DNA of 31,635 bases from a virus: positions 1 to 31,635 of IMG/VR virus record IMGVR_UViG_3300010160_002536, one strand, 5' to 3'. Made by a program: the position numbers and the translations under genes. Below the pieces are notes generated by a model, which saw nothing but the letters and a program-made list of their open reading frames with translations, did not search any database and was not told the origin of the DNA. How positions within the stretch are numbered: position 1 is the first letter of the stretch; each line of letters starts with the position of its first letter. Below are positions 1-6,922 of this stretch, in pieces.

Positions 1-333
1 GGTAAACACAGCAAAAATTGTGGCAAAGCTCAGACCCATTAATGCCGCAAAACCATGTAAGCATAACTGCGCTACACCTTTGCTAGGATTGTTACCTAAC
101 ACAAAGCTAATACCAAAGATTGCGGCAAGTGGTGATAATATCACAATCCATTTTATCCAGCCTGTAAAAAAGAATTGTAGCAACTCTGGACTAGTGCCCA
201 CAAAGTAACTGACCATCATAGAAACAATAACAGCAAGACTCATGTGTCCGTAGACACGGCCCATTGCTTCATTGATCTGTGAAGCAGAGCGATAATTTAA
301 AATACCACCATCTGTATAATTTGCACCAAACAT
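1..333 (-). CDS. Bax-inhibitor-1 (BI-1/YccA-like) family membrane protein, C-terminus cut by window edge
   Basis: The 111 codons present begin at an ATG with a strong ribosome site (AAAGGAG, six bases upstream) that lies inside the end of the preceding MazG-like gene. The protein starts with a short polar stretch (YRSASQINEAMGRVYGHM) followed by three hydrophobic segments at about residues 29-45, 55-77 and 88-111. The 'R-S-A-S-Q-I-N-E-A-M-G-R-V-Y' entry into the first helix resembles the N-terminus of the BI-1/UPF0005 family, seven-helix inner-membrane proteins linked to calcium leak or FtsH interaction in bacteria. It is the last visible gene of the ligase operon read leftwards. The family call rests on the N-terminal half only; the conserved C-terminal acidic residues lie outside the window. 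A viral copy may affect host membrane or protease function, which is inference. Confidence 0.72.
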   Translation of the reverse strand, partial: MFGANYTDGGILNYRSASQINEAMGRVYGHMSLAVIVSMMVSYFVGTSPELLQFFFTGWIKWIVILSPLAAIFGISFVLGNNPSKGVAQLCLHGFAALMGLSFATIFAVFT

Positions 334-334
334 A

Positions 335-706
335 TTATTCTCCTTTAATAAATTGTGCTAGCTCTGGAGATTTCCAACCTAGCGGTTTCAATACTTTACC
401 GTCTTCACGCTTACGGACTTTGCCCGTTTCGTGATCGATCTTAGCAAAGTTAGTCATCATAACTTCTTTCCAAGCACCTTCGGCATCATAACCTGCACTA
501 TGTATTGCCCCAACAGTTACAACTAGAATATCAATAAGTGCATCTAGTGTTTCTAATTGATTGTGATTATTAACAGCTTCTTTGAGCTCTTTATATTCTT
601 CTTCAATTAGTCCAAGATACAATTTAAATTGATCTTGATTAAAGCCTTCGACTGTTTGGTCACAGGCCTTCATAAATTTCTCTTGGTCTCTAAACGGGTT
701 TGTCAT
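335..706 (-). CDS. MazG-like nucleotide pyrophosphohydrolase
   Basis: A 123-residue all-alpha NTP-pyrophosphohydrolase-like protein. The metal-binding signature is visible as an acidic helix LIEEEYKEL (residues 33-41) followed by DALID (55-59), the E-x-x-E / D-x-x-x-D arrangement of MazG and related enzymes that hydrolyse (d)NTPs to monophosphate and pyrophosphate. The C-terminal part contains G-K-V-R-K-R-E-D-G-K-V, as in many phage members with a basic tail. The ATG overlaps the stop of the preceding small gene (TAATG), and its own end carries the ribosome site for the BI-1-like gene. Phage MazG proteins are thought to adjust nucleotide or alarmone pools during infection; substrate specificity cannot be told from sequence. 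Confidence 0.85.
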   Translation of the reverse strand: MTNPFRDQEKFMKACDQTVEGFNQDQFKLYLGLIEEEYKELKEAVNNHNQLETLDALIDILVVTVGAIHSAGYDAEGAWKEVMMTNFAKIDHETGKVRKREDGKVLKPLGWKSPELAQFIKGE

Positions 707-906
707 TATGCCATCCTATCTACATTTTGTCCCGGGCGATTCATCCGGCGATTCATCTCAATTCTTTTTTCTTCGTTGTCTTTAAGATTCAGACGAACAC
801 GTTGTTCTTCTAATCGTAGTTCTTCGTGTCGCTTATCTAACTTCTTAATTTCCATCTGTCGATACATTTCTATATTTTGAGCAGTGACTCTGCTAATGTC
901 TGTCAT
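706..906 (-). CDS. Small charged coiled-coil protein of unknown function
   Basis: A 66-residue highly charged protein, almost entirely predicted helix. Residues 10-55 are rich in E, K, R and L with heptad-like spacing (for example RHEELRLEEQRVRLNLK), suggesting a coiled coil; there are no membrane segments or cysteines. It is translationally coupled on both sides: its ATG overlaps the ligase stop (ATGA) and its stop overlaps the MazG start (TAATG). I do not recognise a family. It could be an accessory to either neighbour, but only position supports that. Confidence 0.7.
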   Translation of the reverse strand: MTDISRVTAQNIEMYRQMEIKKLDKRHEELRLEEQRVRLNLKDNEEKRIEMNRRMNRPGQNVDRMA

Positions 907-2228
907 AATTTCTCTCCGGACACAAAGCCACGGAATCCTTTAAACCTAGGGAATCTTAAACTGTATGATCCGTCTTGATTTTGTGTAACAGCGTCTGCAC
1001 GTACTTCGACAACATTACCGATAAGGTTATCCCGACCGGACCAATAAGCAGAGCGATTATCATCGCTAAATCCGCTTCCGACATTGACTCTAATAAGTTT
1101 ACCATCATCTTCTCCCTCGCACACTAGCGCACCTAGTTTACCTACATTTTTACCTGTACCTTCTTCTACTGCTACTACTGCAAGACTAACTTCAATAAAT
1201 GGCTTTAACTTCAACCAAGCGACACTACGCTTACATTCATATCCGGCTTCTGGATCCTTAATCATAATACCTTCGTACCCACCGGCAACGGCCTGTGCAT
1301 TAATTTCTTTATAACGCACTTGTCCATCATCAGTATCCAAATCAACTAACTCATGTCCAACGACTGTGACATTGGGCAACAAGTGTTTATAAGTCTTGTG
1401 CCAGTAATATACCATGTCACTACGAGTGGATTGATCTTTGTCCCAAAATCCTTTTTCAAAATCTGCCAGTGGTATTACATCAAACAAATTAAGAACAGCA
1501 TCGCCTGCTTCCACGTTGTCCTTACGATGTACCTGCTTCATCAAGTCTTGGAAACTGCTTGACATGATCTCGCCGTCCAACACAACATCTATATTTTGGT
1601 CAGTGCCATGTGTTTTGACCACATTGCTGATCTGTTCTGTTATGTGAGGAAAGTTTGCAAGCTCTTTACCATTGCGACTAAACATATCCACCCGGCCGTC
1701 ACTACGTACAATAGTGATAACACGAACGCCATCGAGTTTAACTTCGATAAGTTTTTTCCCTGCGACTTTGCTTTCATGGTTAGCACTATCGTGAGCAAGC
1801 TGACAACCAAAAACAGGAATAGCATAATCAGCATATTTCTTCTCCACAACTTTATTAATTGTTTTTTCGCTTACACCACAGCGCAAGTCTTTGATCAAAA
1901 TACGACGGTACCAGCCATTCCATTCTTTTTGGGTAGCTGATTTCATCATTGCTTGAATCATGTCACGTGCTGTATTACCGGTGACGTTGCGAGTAACGAA
2001 ACCAGTAAGAGCGAGAGTAAAACTACTCCAAGGTAAGCCAGGCCCATCCTCATCTTTTTTCTCCGGAATTTGTTTGAGTCCAAAAGTAATCATGGGATCA
2101 AGAGCCAGTCGACAACCTTCGAAAAATTCATCGCACTTTTCCTGTGCAATGACTTCAATGATGCCTTCTTTATCTAAACGTGAATTATGGGTTTCTAAAT
2201 TCCAAATATGACTGGCACAAACGCTCAT
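903..2228 (-). CDS. ATP-dependent DNA ligase
   Basis: This 441-residue protein carries the nucleotidyltransferase motifs in order. Motif I is EVKLDGVRV with catalytic lysine K164, motif III is VLDGEI (216-221), motif IV is EGIMIK (319-324) and motif V is WLKLKP (338-343). An OB-fold region follows, with a VNVGSGFSD turn (381-389) and an R-F-P-R-F-K-G-F-R end typical of phage ligases. It is slightly shorter than T4 gp30 (487 residues). The N-terminal helical part (about 1-150) is the expected DNA-binding domain. The enzyme seals nicks using ATP through a lysyl-AMP intermediate and presumably serves viral replication and repair. It is the first gene after the consensus promoter at 2261-2289; the ATG has a GGAG site nine bases upstream. 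Confidence 0.96.
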   Translation of the reverse strand: MSVCASHIWNLETHNSRLDKEGIIEVIAQEKCDEFFEGCRLALDPMITFGLKQIPEKKDEDGPGLPWSSFTLALTGFVTRNVTGNTARDMIQAMMKSATQKEWNGWYRRILIKDLRCGVSEKTINKVVEKKYADYAIPVFGCQLAHDSANHESKVAGKKLIEVKLDGVRVITIVRSDGRVDMFSRNGKELANFPHITEQISNVVKTHGTDQNIDVVLDGEIMSSSFQDLMKQVHRKDNVEAGDAVLNLFDVIPLADFEKGFWDKDQSTRSDMVYYWHKTYKHLLPNVTVVGHELVDLDTDDGQVRYKEINAQAVAGGYEGIMIKDPEAGYECKRSVAWLKLKPFIEVSLAVVAVEEGTGKNVGKLGALVCEGEDDGKLIRVNVGSGFSDDNRSAYWSGRDNLIGNVVEVRADAVTQNQDGSYSLRFPRFKGFRGFVSGEKL

Positions 2229-2260
2229 TTTGACTCCGATGATTAACTGTATAAGTTTAT

Positions 2261-2289
2261 ATTATACAGAGTAATTATCAGTATGTCAA
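2261..2289 (-). promoter_or_regulatory. Perfect-consensus sigma70-type promoter for the ligase operon
   Basis: On the minus strand TTGACA (2289-2284) is followed by 17 bases and TATAAT (2266-2261), matching both hexamers at all 12 positions. Transcription would start near 2254, about 25 bases before the ligase ATG at 2228. The -35 box lies in the last codons of the upstream metallopeptidase gene, so that gene and the promoter share DNA. This looks like a host RNA polymerase (early) promoter. Confidence 0.85.
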
Positions 2290-3003
2290 GTGATTTGTGG
2301 TCTTAAATGGCTTGCCGAAGTGTGCATTTTCCAAATTACGCACAACCAAATTTCTCATCCTGCGTATAATTGGATGATTGTGATTCCAGTCAAATGCTTT
2401 CAAATAGTCATTCCATGTGGAATTTTTATGGCGTCGACATTGGTTTGAATCCAAGTATTGTCCAATAGTAAATGTGTCATAACCAAACCGATCAATCAAT
2501 TCGCAAGCACAGTTAAACGCATGAGCACCCATTTCATCTCGGTCACCATAGTACTCTTGCTGTTTACGTTCTTTGGCATATTCTGCGGTGCTTTGGTATC
2601 CGGGAATATTTTTAAAATTACGGCTACGGAATTGGCGCTGATGTACGATTTCATGCAGTACCACATCAGCGAATCTCACAGCCATTCGTTTGAAACGATG
2701 ATTGGTTAATCTTAACTTTTTATCCTCAGGATTATAGTTGAAATTAACTTCTATAGCGGGCACTTTTTTTCGATCCAAATCGCTATAATACACACCACCC
2801 ATAAAAACAAAACCTTTGGTAGTGGGTGCATATATGCATTTCTTAATCTTAACGGGTATATGCCGTTTGACATGCCTAGAAATGCGTTTTTGGATTTGGC
2901 TAGGACTCAGTTCTTTGCCCACTATTTCACTGTTAAGTGAATAGAACATAGAGTACAGATTACTGCGTGTTAGTTCCGACCAATTGAACGGTAGCTGAGT
3001 CAT
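2278..3003 (-). CDS. Putative zinc metallopeptidase-like protein (HExxH), paralogue of the 10696-11364 gene
   Basis: A 241-residue protein with the zinc-protease signature HEIVH (117-121) in the context VVLHEIVHQRQ and a downstream acidic motif GDRDEMGAHAF (154-164) that could supply the third ligand. The same layout, H-E-x-x-H-Q-R-Q then D-E-x-x-A-x-A-F-x-x-A-x-E-L, recurs in the 222-residue protein at 10696-11364, and both end with an N-P/H-P-(V/I)-I-(K/R)-R segment. No signal peptide is present, so it should act in the cytoplasm. The ATG has an AGGAG site six bases upstream. It resembles SprT/WLM-type phage metallopeptidases in organisation, but I cannot assign it to a named family. Substrate unknown. 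Confidence 0.75.
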   Translation of the reverse strand: MTQLPFNWSELTRSNLYSMFYSLNSEIVGKELSPSQIQKRISRHVKRHIPVKIKKCIYAPTTKGFVFMGGVYYSDLDRKKVPAIEVNFNYNPEDKKLRLTNHRFKRMAVRFADVVLHEIVHQRQFRSRNFKNIPGYQSTAEYAKERKQQEYYGDRDEMGAHAFNCACELIDRFGYDTFTIGQYLDSNQCRRHKNSTWNDYLKAFDWNHNHPIIRRMRNLVVRNLENAHFGKPFKTTNHLTY

Positions 3004-3022
3004 GTCACACTCCTAGTAAGTA

Positions 3023-3030
3023 TATTTATA
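3023..3030 (-). promoter_or_regulatory. Possible T4-type late promoter box (TATAAATA)
   Basis: The minus strand reads TATAAATA in the 58-base gap between ClpP and the metallopeptidase gene, 20 bases before the ATG at 3003. This is the T4 late-promoter consensus. In AT-rich DNA an 8-mer like this is expected several times by chance in a window this size, so only its intergenic position supports it. Confidence 0.3.
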
Positions 3031-3061
3031 GTATACTAGGGTGTACCATTATGTACGCACT

Positions 3062-3652
3062 TTATGGGCGTTTTGTTATGATCTCGTCAATCAAACCGTA
3101 ATCTAAAGCTTCTTGCGCACTCATAAATTTATCACGTTCCATATCGTGCCTAAACTGTTCGTAAGTTTTGCCCTTGCTATTATGATTAACATAGATCTGT
3201 GTCAAATTCTTCTTCATTTTGAGAATCTCTTCAACTTGGATTTCCATGTCTGTTGCTTGCCCGCCTGCACCACCCGAGGGCTGGTGAATCATGTGTCTAG
3301 CACTAGGAAGCATTTTACGTTTGCCAGCCGCACCAGCAGTAGCAAGTAGACTACCCATACTACAGGCTTGGCCCATGACCACGGTGGACACATCCGGCTT
3401 AATGAATTGCATGGTATCGTAAATAGCCATACCAGCAGTAACCATTCCACCAGGGCTATTAATGAACATGGTAATGTCTTCGTTGCCTTGACTTTCCAAA
3501 AAGAGCAACTGTGCAACTAGTAAACTTGCCGAATGTTCGTTCACATCCGTATCTAACATTACAATACGATCTTTGAGCAGACGACTGTAAATGTCGTAAC
3601 TACGTTCGCCGCGAGCTTCTTGCTCAATAACCATTGGTACCAAATTAGGCAT
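3062..3652 (-). CDS. clpP: ClpP-like ATP-dependent protease proteolytic subunit
   Basis: A 196-residue protein of the usual ClpP length and layout. The serine nucleophile is S98 in [10 protein letters not shown], the histidine is H123 in HMIHQPSGG and the aspartate is D174 in [13 protein letters not shown]; the oxyanion-hole motif NSPGG is at 65-69. The N-terminus [24 protein letters not shown] matches mature bacterial ClpP with little propeptide. The triad is intact, so it should form an active barrel alone or mixed with host ClpP, working with host ClpX or ClpA because no Clp ATPase is seen here. The ATG overlaps the stop of the small membrane gene before it (TAATG) and has an AAGGA site. 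It is the last gene of the envelope-peptide operon from promoter 4623-4651. Confidence 0.96.
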   Translation of the reverse strand: MPNLVPMVIEQEARGERSYDIYSRLLKDRIVMLDTDVNEHSASLLVAQLLFLESQGNEDITMFINSPGGMVTAGMAIYDTMQFIKPDVSTVVMGQACSMGSLLATAGAAGKRKMLPSARHMIHQPSGGAGGQATDMEIQVEEILKMKKNLTQIYVNHNSKGKTYEQFRHDMERDKFMSAQEALDYGLIDEIITKRP

Positions 3653-3792
3653 TAATTTTCCTTTTGTTTTTCTTTATTTTTTGATTCTACTTTTTCAATT
3701 GGTGGAGGAAAATAAGGCTCTATTACGTAATGATTGGCACTCCACCAACCAAAAGCAGTAATAAAGCCGTATAGGAATACTTCGAGTATCAC
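3652..3792 (-). CDS. Small single-span membrane protein preceding ClpP
   Basis: A 46-codon gene starting at GTG, in an overlap with the stop of the lipoprotein gene (CAGTGATA). An AAGGA ribosome site lies seven bases upstream. The product begins with a hydrophobic segment ([19 protein letters not shown], residues 1-19) followed by a polar tail with PYFPPP and a K/E/N-rich end. One membrane helix with a cytoplasmic tail is likely. The stop overlaps the ClpP ATG, so the two are probably translated together. No family is recognised. The tight coupling on both sides and the ribosome site for ClpP inside its end support it as a real gene. Confidence 0.72.
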   Translation of the reverse strand: MILEVFLYGFITAFGWWSANHYVIEPYFPPPIEKVESKNKEKQKEN

Positions 3793-4340
3793 TGAAGTTC
3801 CTTGAATGCCTCTGTAGAACGACCTGCGGCAATTTCACGCTGACGTGCGGCTTCTTTGGCCTTACGCAATACGTTTGCATCACCTGTTGGCAACGCTACC
3901 AATACGTATGTACGGAAACGTGGACCTTCTGAAATGTGTTTGATTTCTTTAATTTCAACACCAGTCAAGTCGACACTTTTGCAATTGGTACGCAAAGCCA
4001 TCTCACTAAACTCAGTGCTGGTTGTTTCGCTATCTGTACGATAGATTTTAGTTTGCTGACTTGCAGTTCCACCGGCCGCCATACAAATCTTGCCGTAAGC
4101 ATCTGCCTTGGCTTTGTGATCAGCCATACTCCAATCTGCACTAACACTAGTGCCTGCTTCAAAAACAGCACTATTGCTAATAGGAGGTTCACGGAACCAT
4201 TTAGGTGCTTTGTCGATAGCTTTTTCAACATAGCGTTCAGAACGCTCACGCTCGTTGTCTGCACGTTTTTGATAAACGTCTGTAGTACCACATGCAGTAA
4301 GTGCGGCCACGATTGGCAATACAATAAAAATCTTTTTCAT
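3789..4340 (-). CDS. LPP20-like lipoprotein
   Basis: A 183-residue protein with a lipoprotein signal peptide: MKK, a hydrophobic core, and lipobox LTAC with C17 as the lipidation site. After a charged helical linker (residues 22-50) there is a region with ADHKAKADAYGKICMAAGG (residues 73-91), then a beta-rich part ending in RFRTYVLVALPTGDAN. Alternating alanine-rich helix and 'Y-V-L-V-A-L-P' strand resembles the LPP20/flagellar-assembly-lipoprotein fold, moderately convincing by eye. C85 and C119 could form a disulphide in the periplasm. It sits between an entericidin-like lipopeptide and a small membrane protein with overlapping starts and stops. A viral periplasmic lipoprotein could act in superinfection exclusion or lysis timing; that is inference. 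Confidence 0.8.
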   Translation of the reverse strand: MKKIFIVLPIVAALTACGTTDVYQKRADNERERSERYVEKAIDKAPKWFREPPISNSAVFEAGTSVSADWSMADHKAKADAYGKICMAAGGTASQQTKIYRTDSETTSTEFSEMALRTNCKSVDLTGVEIKEIKHISEGPRFRTYVLVALPTGDANVLRKAKEAARQREIAAGRSTEAFKELQ

Positions 4341-4462
4341 TATTTTCCACCCATCTTATCTTTAGTCCATTCGGCGGTTGACGAAATGTCTTTACCAAGT
4401 CCCGAAACTGTCGAACATGCGGCTAGTGTACTAGCCAAAATTAGTGCTACAAGAATTTTCAT
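4340..4462 (-). CDS. Entericidin-like small lipoprotein
   Basis: A 40-residue lipopeptide: MKILVALILASTLAAC forms a signal sequence with lipobox LAAC (C16), followed by a short mature part STVSGLGKDISSTAEWTKDK and a basic end. The size, the C-S/N-T-V-x-G-x-G-K-D pattern and the helical mature part match bacterial entericidin A/B peptides, outer-membrane lipopeptides tied to bacteriolysis and stress. Its ATG overlaps the stop of the preceding small gene (ATGA) and its stop overlaps the next lipoprotein start (TAATG). Whether it contributes to lysis or envelope stress is not shown by sequence. Confidence 0.8.
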   Translation of the reverse strand: MKILVALILASTLAACSTVSGLGKDISSTAEWTKDKMGGK

Positions 4463-4587
4463 TTTGCCATCTCCTGACTGTGTGTTTTAACTGTGTCTAC
4501 GCCTTTGTCCAACATCTTAGCAATGCCAGAAAATCCAACAGTTGCTAGGACTAGTCCAAAGACTGTGCCTAAAATAAATGCCTTCAT
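4459..4587 (-). CDS. Small hydrophobic protein, first gene of the envelope-peptide/ClpP operon
   Basis: A 42-residue protein beginning MKAFILGTVFGLVLATVGFSG, a hydrophobic segment of about 18 residues with small residues at its end, then an amphipathic tail (IAKMLDKGVDTVKTHSQEM). It could be a cleaved secreted peptide or a single-span inner-membrane protein. An AAAGG site lies seven bases before the ATG, and the consensus promoter at 4623-4651 is directly upstream, with about 29 bases of leader. The stop overlaps the entericidin-like start. No family is recognised. Confidence 0.72.
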   Translation of the reverse strand: MKAFILGTVFGLVLATVGFSGIAKMLDKGVDTVKTHSQEMAK

Positions 4588-4622
4588 AAAGTTGCCTTTC
4601 TATGTGTGTTAAACATGTTAGT

Positions 4623-4651
4623 ATTATAGCGTACTCGTAGTCAAATGTCAA
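4623..4651 (-). promoter_or_regulatory. Perfect-consensus sigma70-type promoter for the envelope-peptide/ClpP operon
   Basis: On the minus strand TTGACA (4651-4646), 17 bases, TATAAT (4628-4623): a 12/12 match with optimal spacing, lying in the intergenic gap before the gene at 4587. Predicted transcription start is near 4616. The flank AAATGCTTTGAC resembles the AGCATTTGAC flank of the tRNA promoter at 12780-12808. Confidence 0.87.
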
Positions 4652-4660
4652 AGCATTTGG

Positions 4661-5227
4661 TTACCATCTATCTACCACAGTCCAATTATCGTCTATTCGA
4701 TTTTTACAGATAACACCATTGTAAATTTGGACGTTGCCTTTGATAGTGTATTTTTCGGTAAACATCCTACAAGTTTGGTTATTGTATGTAAAGTAATTTT
4801 CAATTTTACTACGACCTGCTTCATTTTCCAAAATAGTATCACCAATTGCTAGCTTGATTGGTTCGAATTCATTTGCCATACGTTCTGTTTTGTCAGATCC
4901 TTCACGACAAACTGTAATCGCTTCAGTTGTAAATTTTCCACCAATGCTAGCCAAAAGTTTTTCCTTGCCGTATCTGATAGCATCACGGCATAGGGCTGAT
5001 TCTTTGGTCCACTGATCTGCTTGCGTTTCCTCAATGTTGTACCATTTATTGTTTACATTAAGTTTAAACTGAACAGTGCATTTGCCCAAAGTGATGATCT
5101 GTTTTAAATTAGTAACTTCACCAACAATGTTCTGTCCGTTAAGCACACTTGCGGATCTAACATTACAATTGGCTAGAGCAATTTGATTAACCAGCAACAA
5201 TGATATTAAAATTGATTGTTTAATCAT
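4661..5227 (-). CDS. Secreted cysteine-containing protein of unknown function
   Basis: The start is placed at the ATG at 5227, which overlaps the stop of the upstream lipoprotein gene (ATGA) and gives 188 residues with a clean signal peptide (MIKQSILISLLLVNQIALA, then N-C). An in-frame ATG nine codons earlier would put charged residues ahead of the signal. The mature protein has several cysteines and a C-terminal domain with two Y-x-I/C and I-C-K segments, consistent with a disulphide-bonded periplasmic protein. No family recognised. It follows two coupled genes and ends just before the 4623-4651 promoter, so it is the last gene of its operon. Confidence 0.75.
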   Translation of the reverse strand: MIKQSILISLLLVNQIALANCNVRSASVLNGQNIVGEVTNLKQIITLGKCTVQFKLNVNNKWYNIEETQADQWTKESALCRDAIRYGKEKLLASIGGKFTTEAITVCREGSDKTERMANEFEPIKLAIGDTILENEAGRSKIENYFTYNNQTCRMFTEKYTIKGNVQIYNGVICKNRIDDNWTVVDRW

Positions 5228-5493
5228 TTTTCGCATCCAAAATAGAACCACCAAATAGTAGCTTTCAATCTGCTGTTGTATGCCTTATCGAGATCATTCA
5301 ATTCGTCGGGATCGGAATTAAATTTTTTAATTTTTTGTAACTGACGAAGATGAGACAATTGTTTTTCTTTTAGTTTGCAATCTACTGGGTAACTGCGCAA
5401 TTCTTCTAACGATAGAATTTTTACTTCAGCAAAGGACTTAGCAGGATAACAACCTGCTAAGATTAATGCAACTACAATGGTAACAAGTTTCAT
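5224..5493 (-). CDS. Small lipoprotein of unknown function
   Basis: An 89-residue protein with a lipoprotein signal: MKLVTIVVALILAGC, lipobox LAGC with C15. The mature part is highly charged and helical (ELRSYPVDCKLKEKQLSHLR onward), ending in a short hydrophobic stretch ATIWWFYFGC. It contains two more cysteines (C39 and the one near the end). Both ends are coupled by ATGA overlaps to the neighbours. A helical periplasmic lipoprotein with an aromatic C-terminus is reminiscent of spanin outer subunits only in a general way; no partner inner-membrane spanin is obvious, so I leave the role open. Confidence 0.75.
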   Translation of the reverse strand: MKLVTIVVALILAGCYPAKSFAEVKILSLEELRSYPVDCKLKEKQLSHLRQLQKIKKFNSDPDELNDLDKAYNSRLKATIWWFYFGCEK

Positions 5494-5915
5494 TGATATT
5501 TGTCATTCAAGTCGACACCAGACAAACTGGCCAAAGTTTGGAATTTATCCCAAGCCATTTTAACTGCTGGATTGTTTTCCAATTCACTGTTGGGTAATAC
5601 TGCTTCCAACCAAATTTCTGGACGGCGCCTTGGATGAGCACCAAATTTGCGTGGCTGATGCATCTTACCATCTTCGTAGAGCATGATGCTGATGCTACGG
5701 AATTTGTCTTCATGATCTTTGTTATTCAAATCATAGTTGGCCCACTCAGGGTTACTCAATCCACCCAATGTGTATCCTTGCCAAATACCTATCCACTCTT
5801 CATCGACTCGAGGATCAAAATCCGTACGGGTAATAAGAACCAAAACATCGTCAATGTCCACACGACCTTCAACAATGTCCAAAACGCAACGGCTATAGCT
5901 TAGACCAATTTTCAT
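5490..5915 (-). CDS. Conserved-looking phage protein of unknown function
   Basis: A 141-residue cytoplasmic protein with no signal or membrane segment. It starts MKIGLSYSRCVLDIVEG and contains acidic segments (DIDDVLVLITRTDFDPRVDEE), tryptophan-rich stretches (EEWIGIWQGY) and a basic patch KFGAHPRRRPEIW. The even distribution of charged and aromatic residues suggests a folded globular alpha/beta protein. Its start and stop both overlap neighbours (ATGA). No family recognised. Confidence 0.72.
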   Translation of the reverse strand: MKIGLSYSRCVLDIVEGRVDIDDVLVLITRTDFDPRVDEEWIGIWQGYTLGGLSNPEWANYDLNNKDHEDKFRSISIMLYEDGKMHQPRKFGAHPRRRPEIWLEAVLPNSELENNPAVKMAWDKFQTLASLSGVDLNDKYQ

Positions 5916-6226
5916 ACAATCACACTTTCGGTTTTAGGTGTTTTAAATACATTCTGTCCACAACGCCTAATGGCGTCTGCCAATTCCTGCGGTTGATCTT
6001 TGGCATACTCATTTAACTCGTCCAAACTGATTTCGCTTTCGAAAGCCCAAATTTCAGGAAAACGTTGCGGGTTAGCTTGTGCTCTTATTATAGCATATCT
6101 GGGTATAGGGAAGTCAACTTTCTCGTCACCTTTTAACACCGCCCAAAACTTTTTCTTTTCGTATTCGGTTACATTAAAGATCCATTCAAAACCCAATGTA
6201 TCAAAGTATGCCATGTAAGCTGACAT
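5912..6226 (-). CDS. Hypothetical protein
   Basis: Start chosen at the ATG at 6226 (MSAYMAYFDTLGFEW), one base after the stop of the previous gene and preceded by AGAGG; an upstream in-frame ATG would overlap that gene by more than 90 bases. The resulting protein has 104 residues, rich in aromatic and acidic residues, with a C-terminal helix-rich part (SLDELNEYAKDQPQELADAI). No motif or family recognised. A TTGACT/TATAAT pair with 19-base spacing at 6087-6117 inside this gene might be a weak internal promoter. Confidence 0.68.
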   Translation of the reverse strand: MSAYMAYFDTLGFEWIFNVTEYEKKKFWAVLKGDEKVDFPIPRYAIIRAQANPQRFPEIWAFESEISLDELNEYAKDQPQELADAIRRCGQNVFKTPKTESVIV

Positions 6227-6227
6227 G

Positions 6228-6467
6228 TTAGCCTCTTGTGCTTGTTTTGGTTTTAGTAACAGTTGGACCATCGCTGGTAAAGTCCATACCAGCGGCACGG
6301 CCTTCATATGTGCGGCCATTCCAGTTCATTAACAATTTGACTGATTTATTCATGACCACAGTCAAGTTACGACCTTCGTTAAACGCCATAACTTCACCAT
6401 CTACTTCTTTGCCAGTAGCGGCCTGTTTAACTGTGCATCTATCACTGTGTCTCGTTACTGTGCTCAT
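6228..6467 (-). CDS. Small predicted beta-barrel protein, unknown function
   Basis: A 79-residue protein whose pattern of alternating hydrophobic residues (RCTVKQAATGKEVDGEVMAF, NLTVVMNKSVKLLMNW, GRTYEGRAAGMDFTSDGP) suggests a small all-beta fold of SH3/Sm type. Its ATG lies 26 bases inside the 3' end of the WYL_2-like gene in a different frame. It might work with that gene, which encodes another small barrel, but the only support is adjacency and fold class. No named family. Confidence 0.66.
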   Translation of the reverse strand: MSTVTRHSDRCTVKQAATGKEVDGEVMAFNEGRNLTVVMNKSVKLLMNWNGRTYEGRAAGMDFTSDGPTVTKTKTSTRG

Positions 6468-6756
6468 ATGCTTGACCTAATGTGAATGAAACAGATTTAA
6501 TTGAGTCCCAACGAAAACTCTTCCAATGTCCAGCCTCCATGTCATATACAGGCATTACATCTTCGTTAATTTTCTTTTCTCTTTTAGCTTCAACCGATGC
6601 TGGTTCCTTAAACATAATATATGTAGGATTGGTTGTGCATTTCATAACTCGTTCAGTACCGTCCTTTTTGGTAAAGGTAACTGTAACAGGTCCAAATTTC
6701 AAATGTGACCTAAGCCATTTTTTAAATAGCTTAAAATCGTTTTCATTTAAGGTCAT
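6442..6756 (-). CDS. WYL_2/DUF2693-type Sm-like SH3-barrel phage protein
   Basis: A 104-residue protein matching the phage WYL_2 (formerly DUF2693) pattern by eye: an N-terminal helix with FKKWLRSHLKFGPVTVTFTK (residues 9-28), then KDGTERVMKCT (28-38), a variable charged loop, and a closing strand VYDMEAGHWKSFRWDSIKSV. The K-K-D-G-T-x-R-x-M-x-C-T core and the late 'W-(K/R)-S-F-R-x-D-S-I' are the family hallmarks. Members are small nucleic-acid- or ligand-binding barrels of unknown role in phages. The start overlaps the previous gene by 14 bases. Confidence 0.82.
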   Translation of the reverse strand: MTLNENDFKLFKKWLRSHLKFGPVTVTFTKKDGTERVMKCTTNPTYIMFKEPASVEAKREKKINEDVMPVYDMEAGHWKSFRWDSIKSVSFTLGQAYEHSNETQ

Positions 6757-6922
6757 CGGCTTTGCTTTCCAGATCGGATATTCTATTTGTTAATTGTACT
6801 ATAGATTGTTCTAACTTGTCAATATGATCGGCAATTTGAGTTAGAAAAATTGTTTGATTTTCCGCAGTGATTCTAATCATGTCTGCTACTTTGATTGTTT
6901 CTTGTTTGTTTTCTGTTGTCAT
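6743..6922 (-). CDS. Small coiled-coil protein
   Basis: A 59-residue protein starting at an ATG directly after the stop of the 2OG oxygenase gene, with a GGAG ribosome site eight bases upstream. Residues 20-55 form a heptad-like helix with I/L at repeating positions (QIADHIDKLEQSIVQLTNRI), pointing to a coiled-coil oligomer. No cysteines or membrane segments. It is coupled to the WYL_2-like gene by a 14-base overlap. Function unknown. Confidence 0.68.
   Translation of the reverse strand: MTTENKQETIKVADMIRITAENQTIFLTQIADHIDKLEQSIVQLTNRISDLESKADDLK

Noticed and set aside
1596-1940. Open frame on the plus strand inside the DNA ligase gene
   Set aside because: The ligase on the other strand has all catalytic motifs; the shadow frame shows no domain or ribosome site.
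3936-4490. Long open frame on the plus strand opposite the lipoprotein and entericidin-like genes
   Set aside because: It is antisense to three well-supported minus-strand genes with signal peptides and coupled starts. It has no ribosome site, and its protein is rich in C, S and T as expected for a shadow frame.
6087-6117. TTGACT-N19-TATAAT on the minus strand
   Set aside because: The 19-base spacer is poor and it is inside a gene; mentioned only as a weak possibility for the 5915 gene.
6793-6822. TTGACA-N18-TACAAT on the minus strand
   Set aside because: It lies inside the 59-residue coiled-coil gene with non-ideal spacing and a weaker -10; could be chance in coding DNA.
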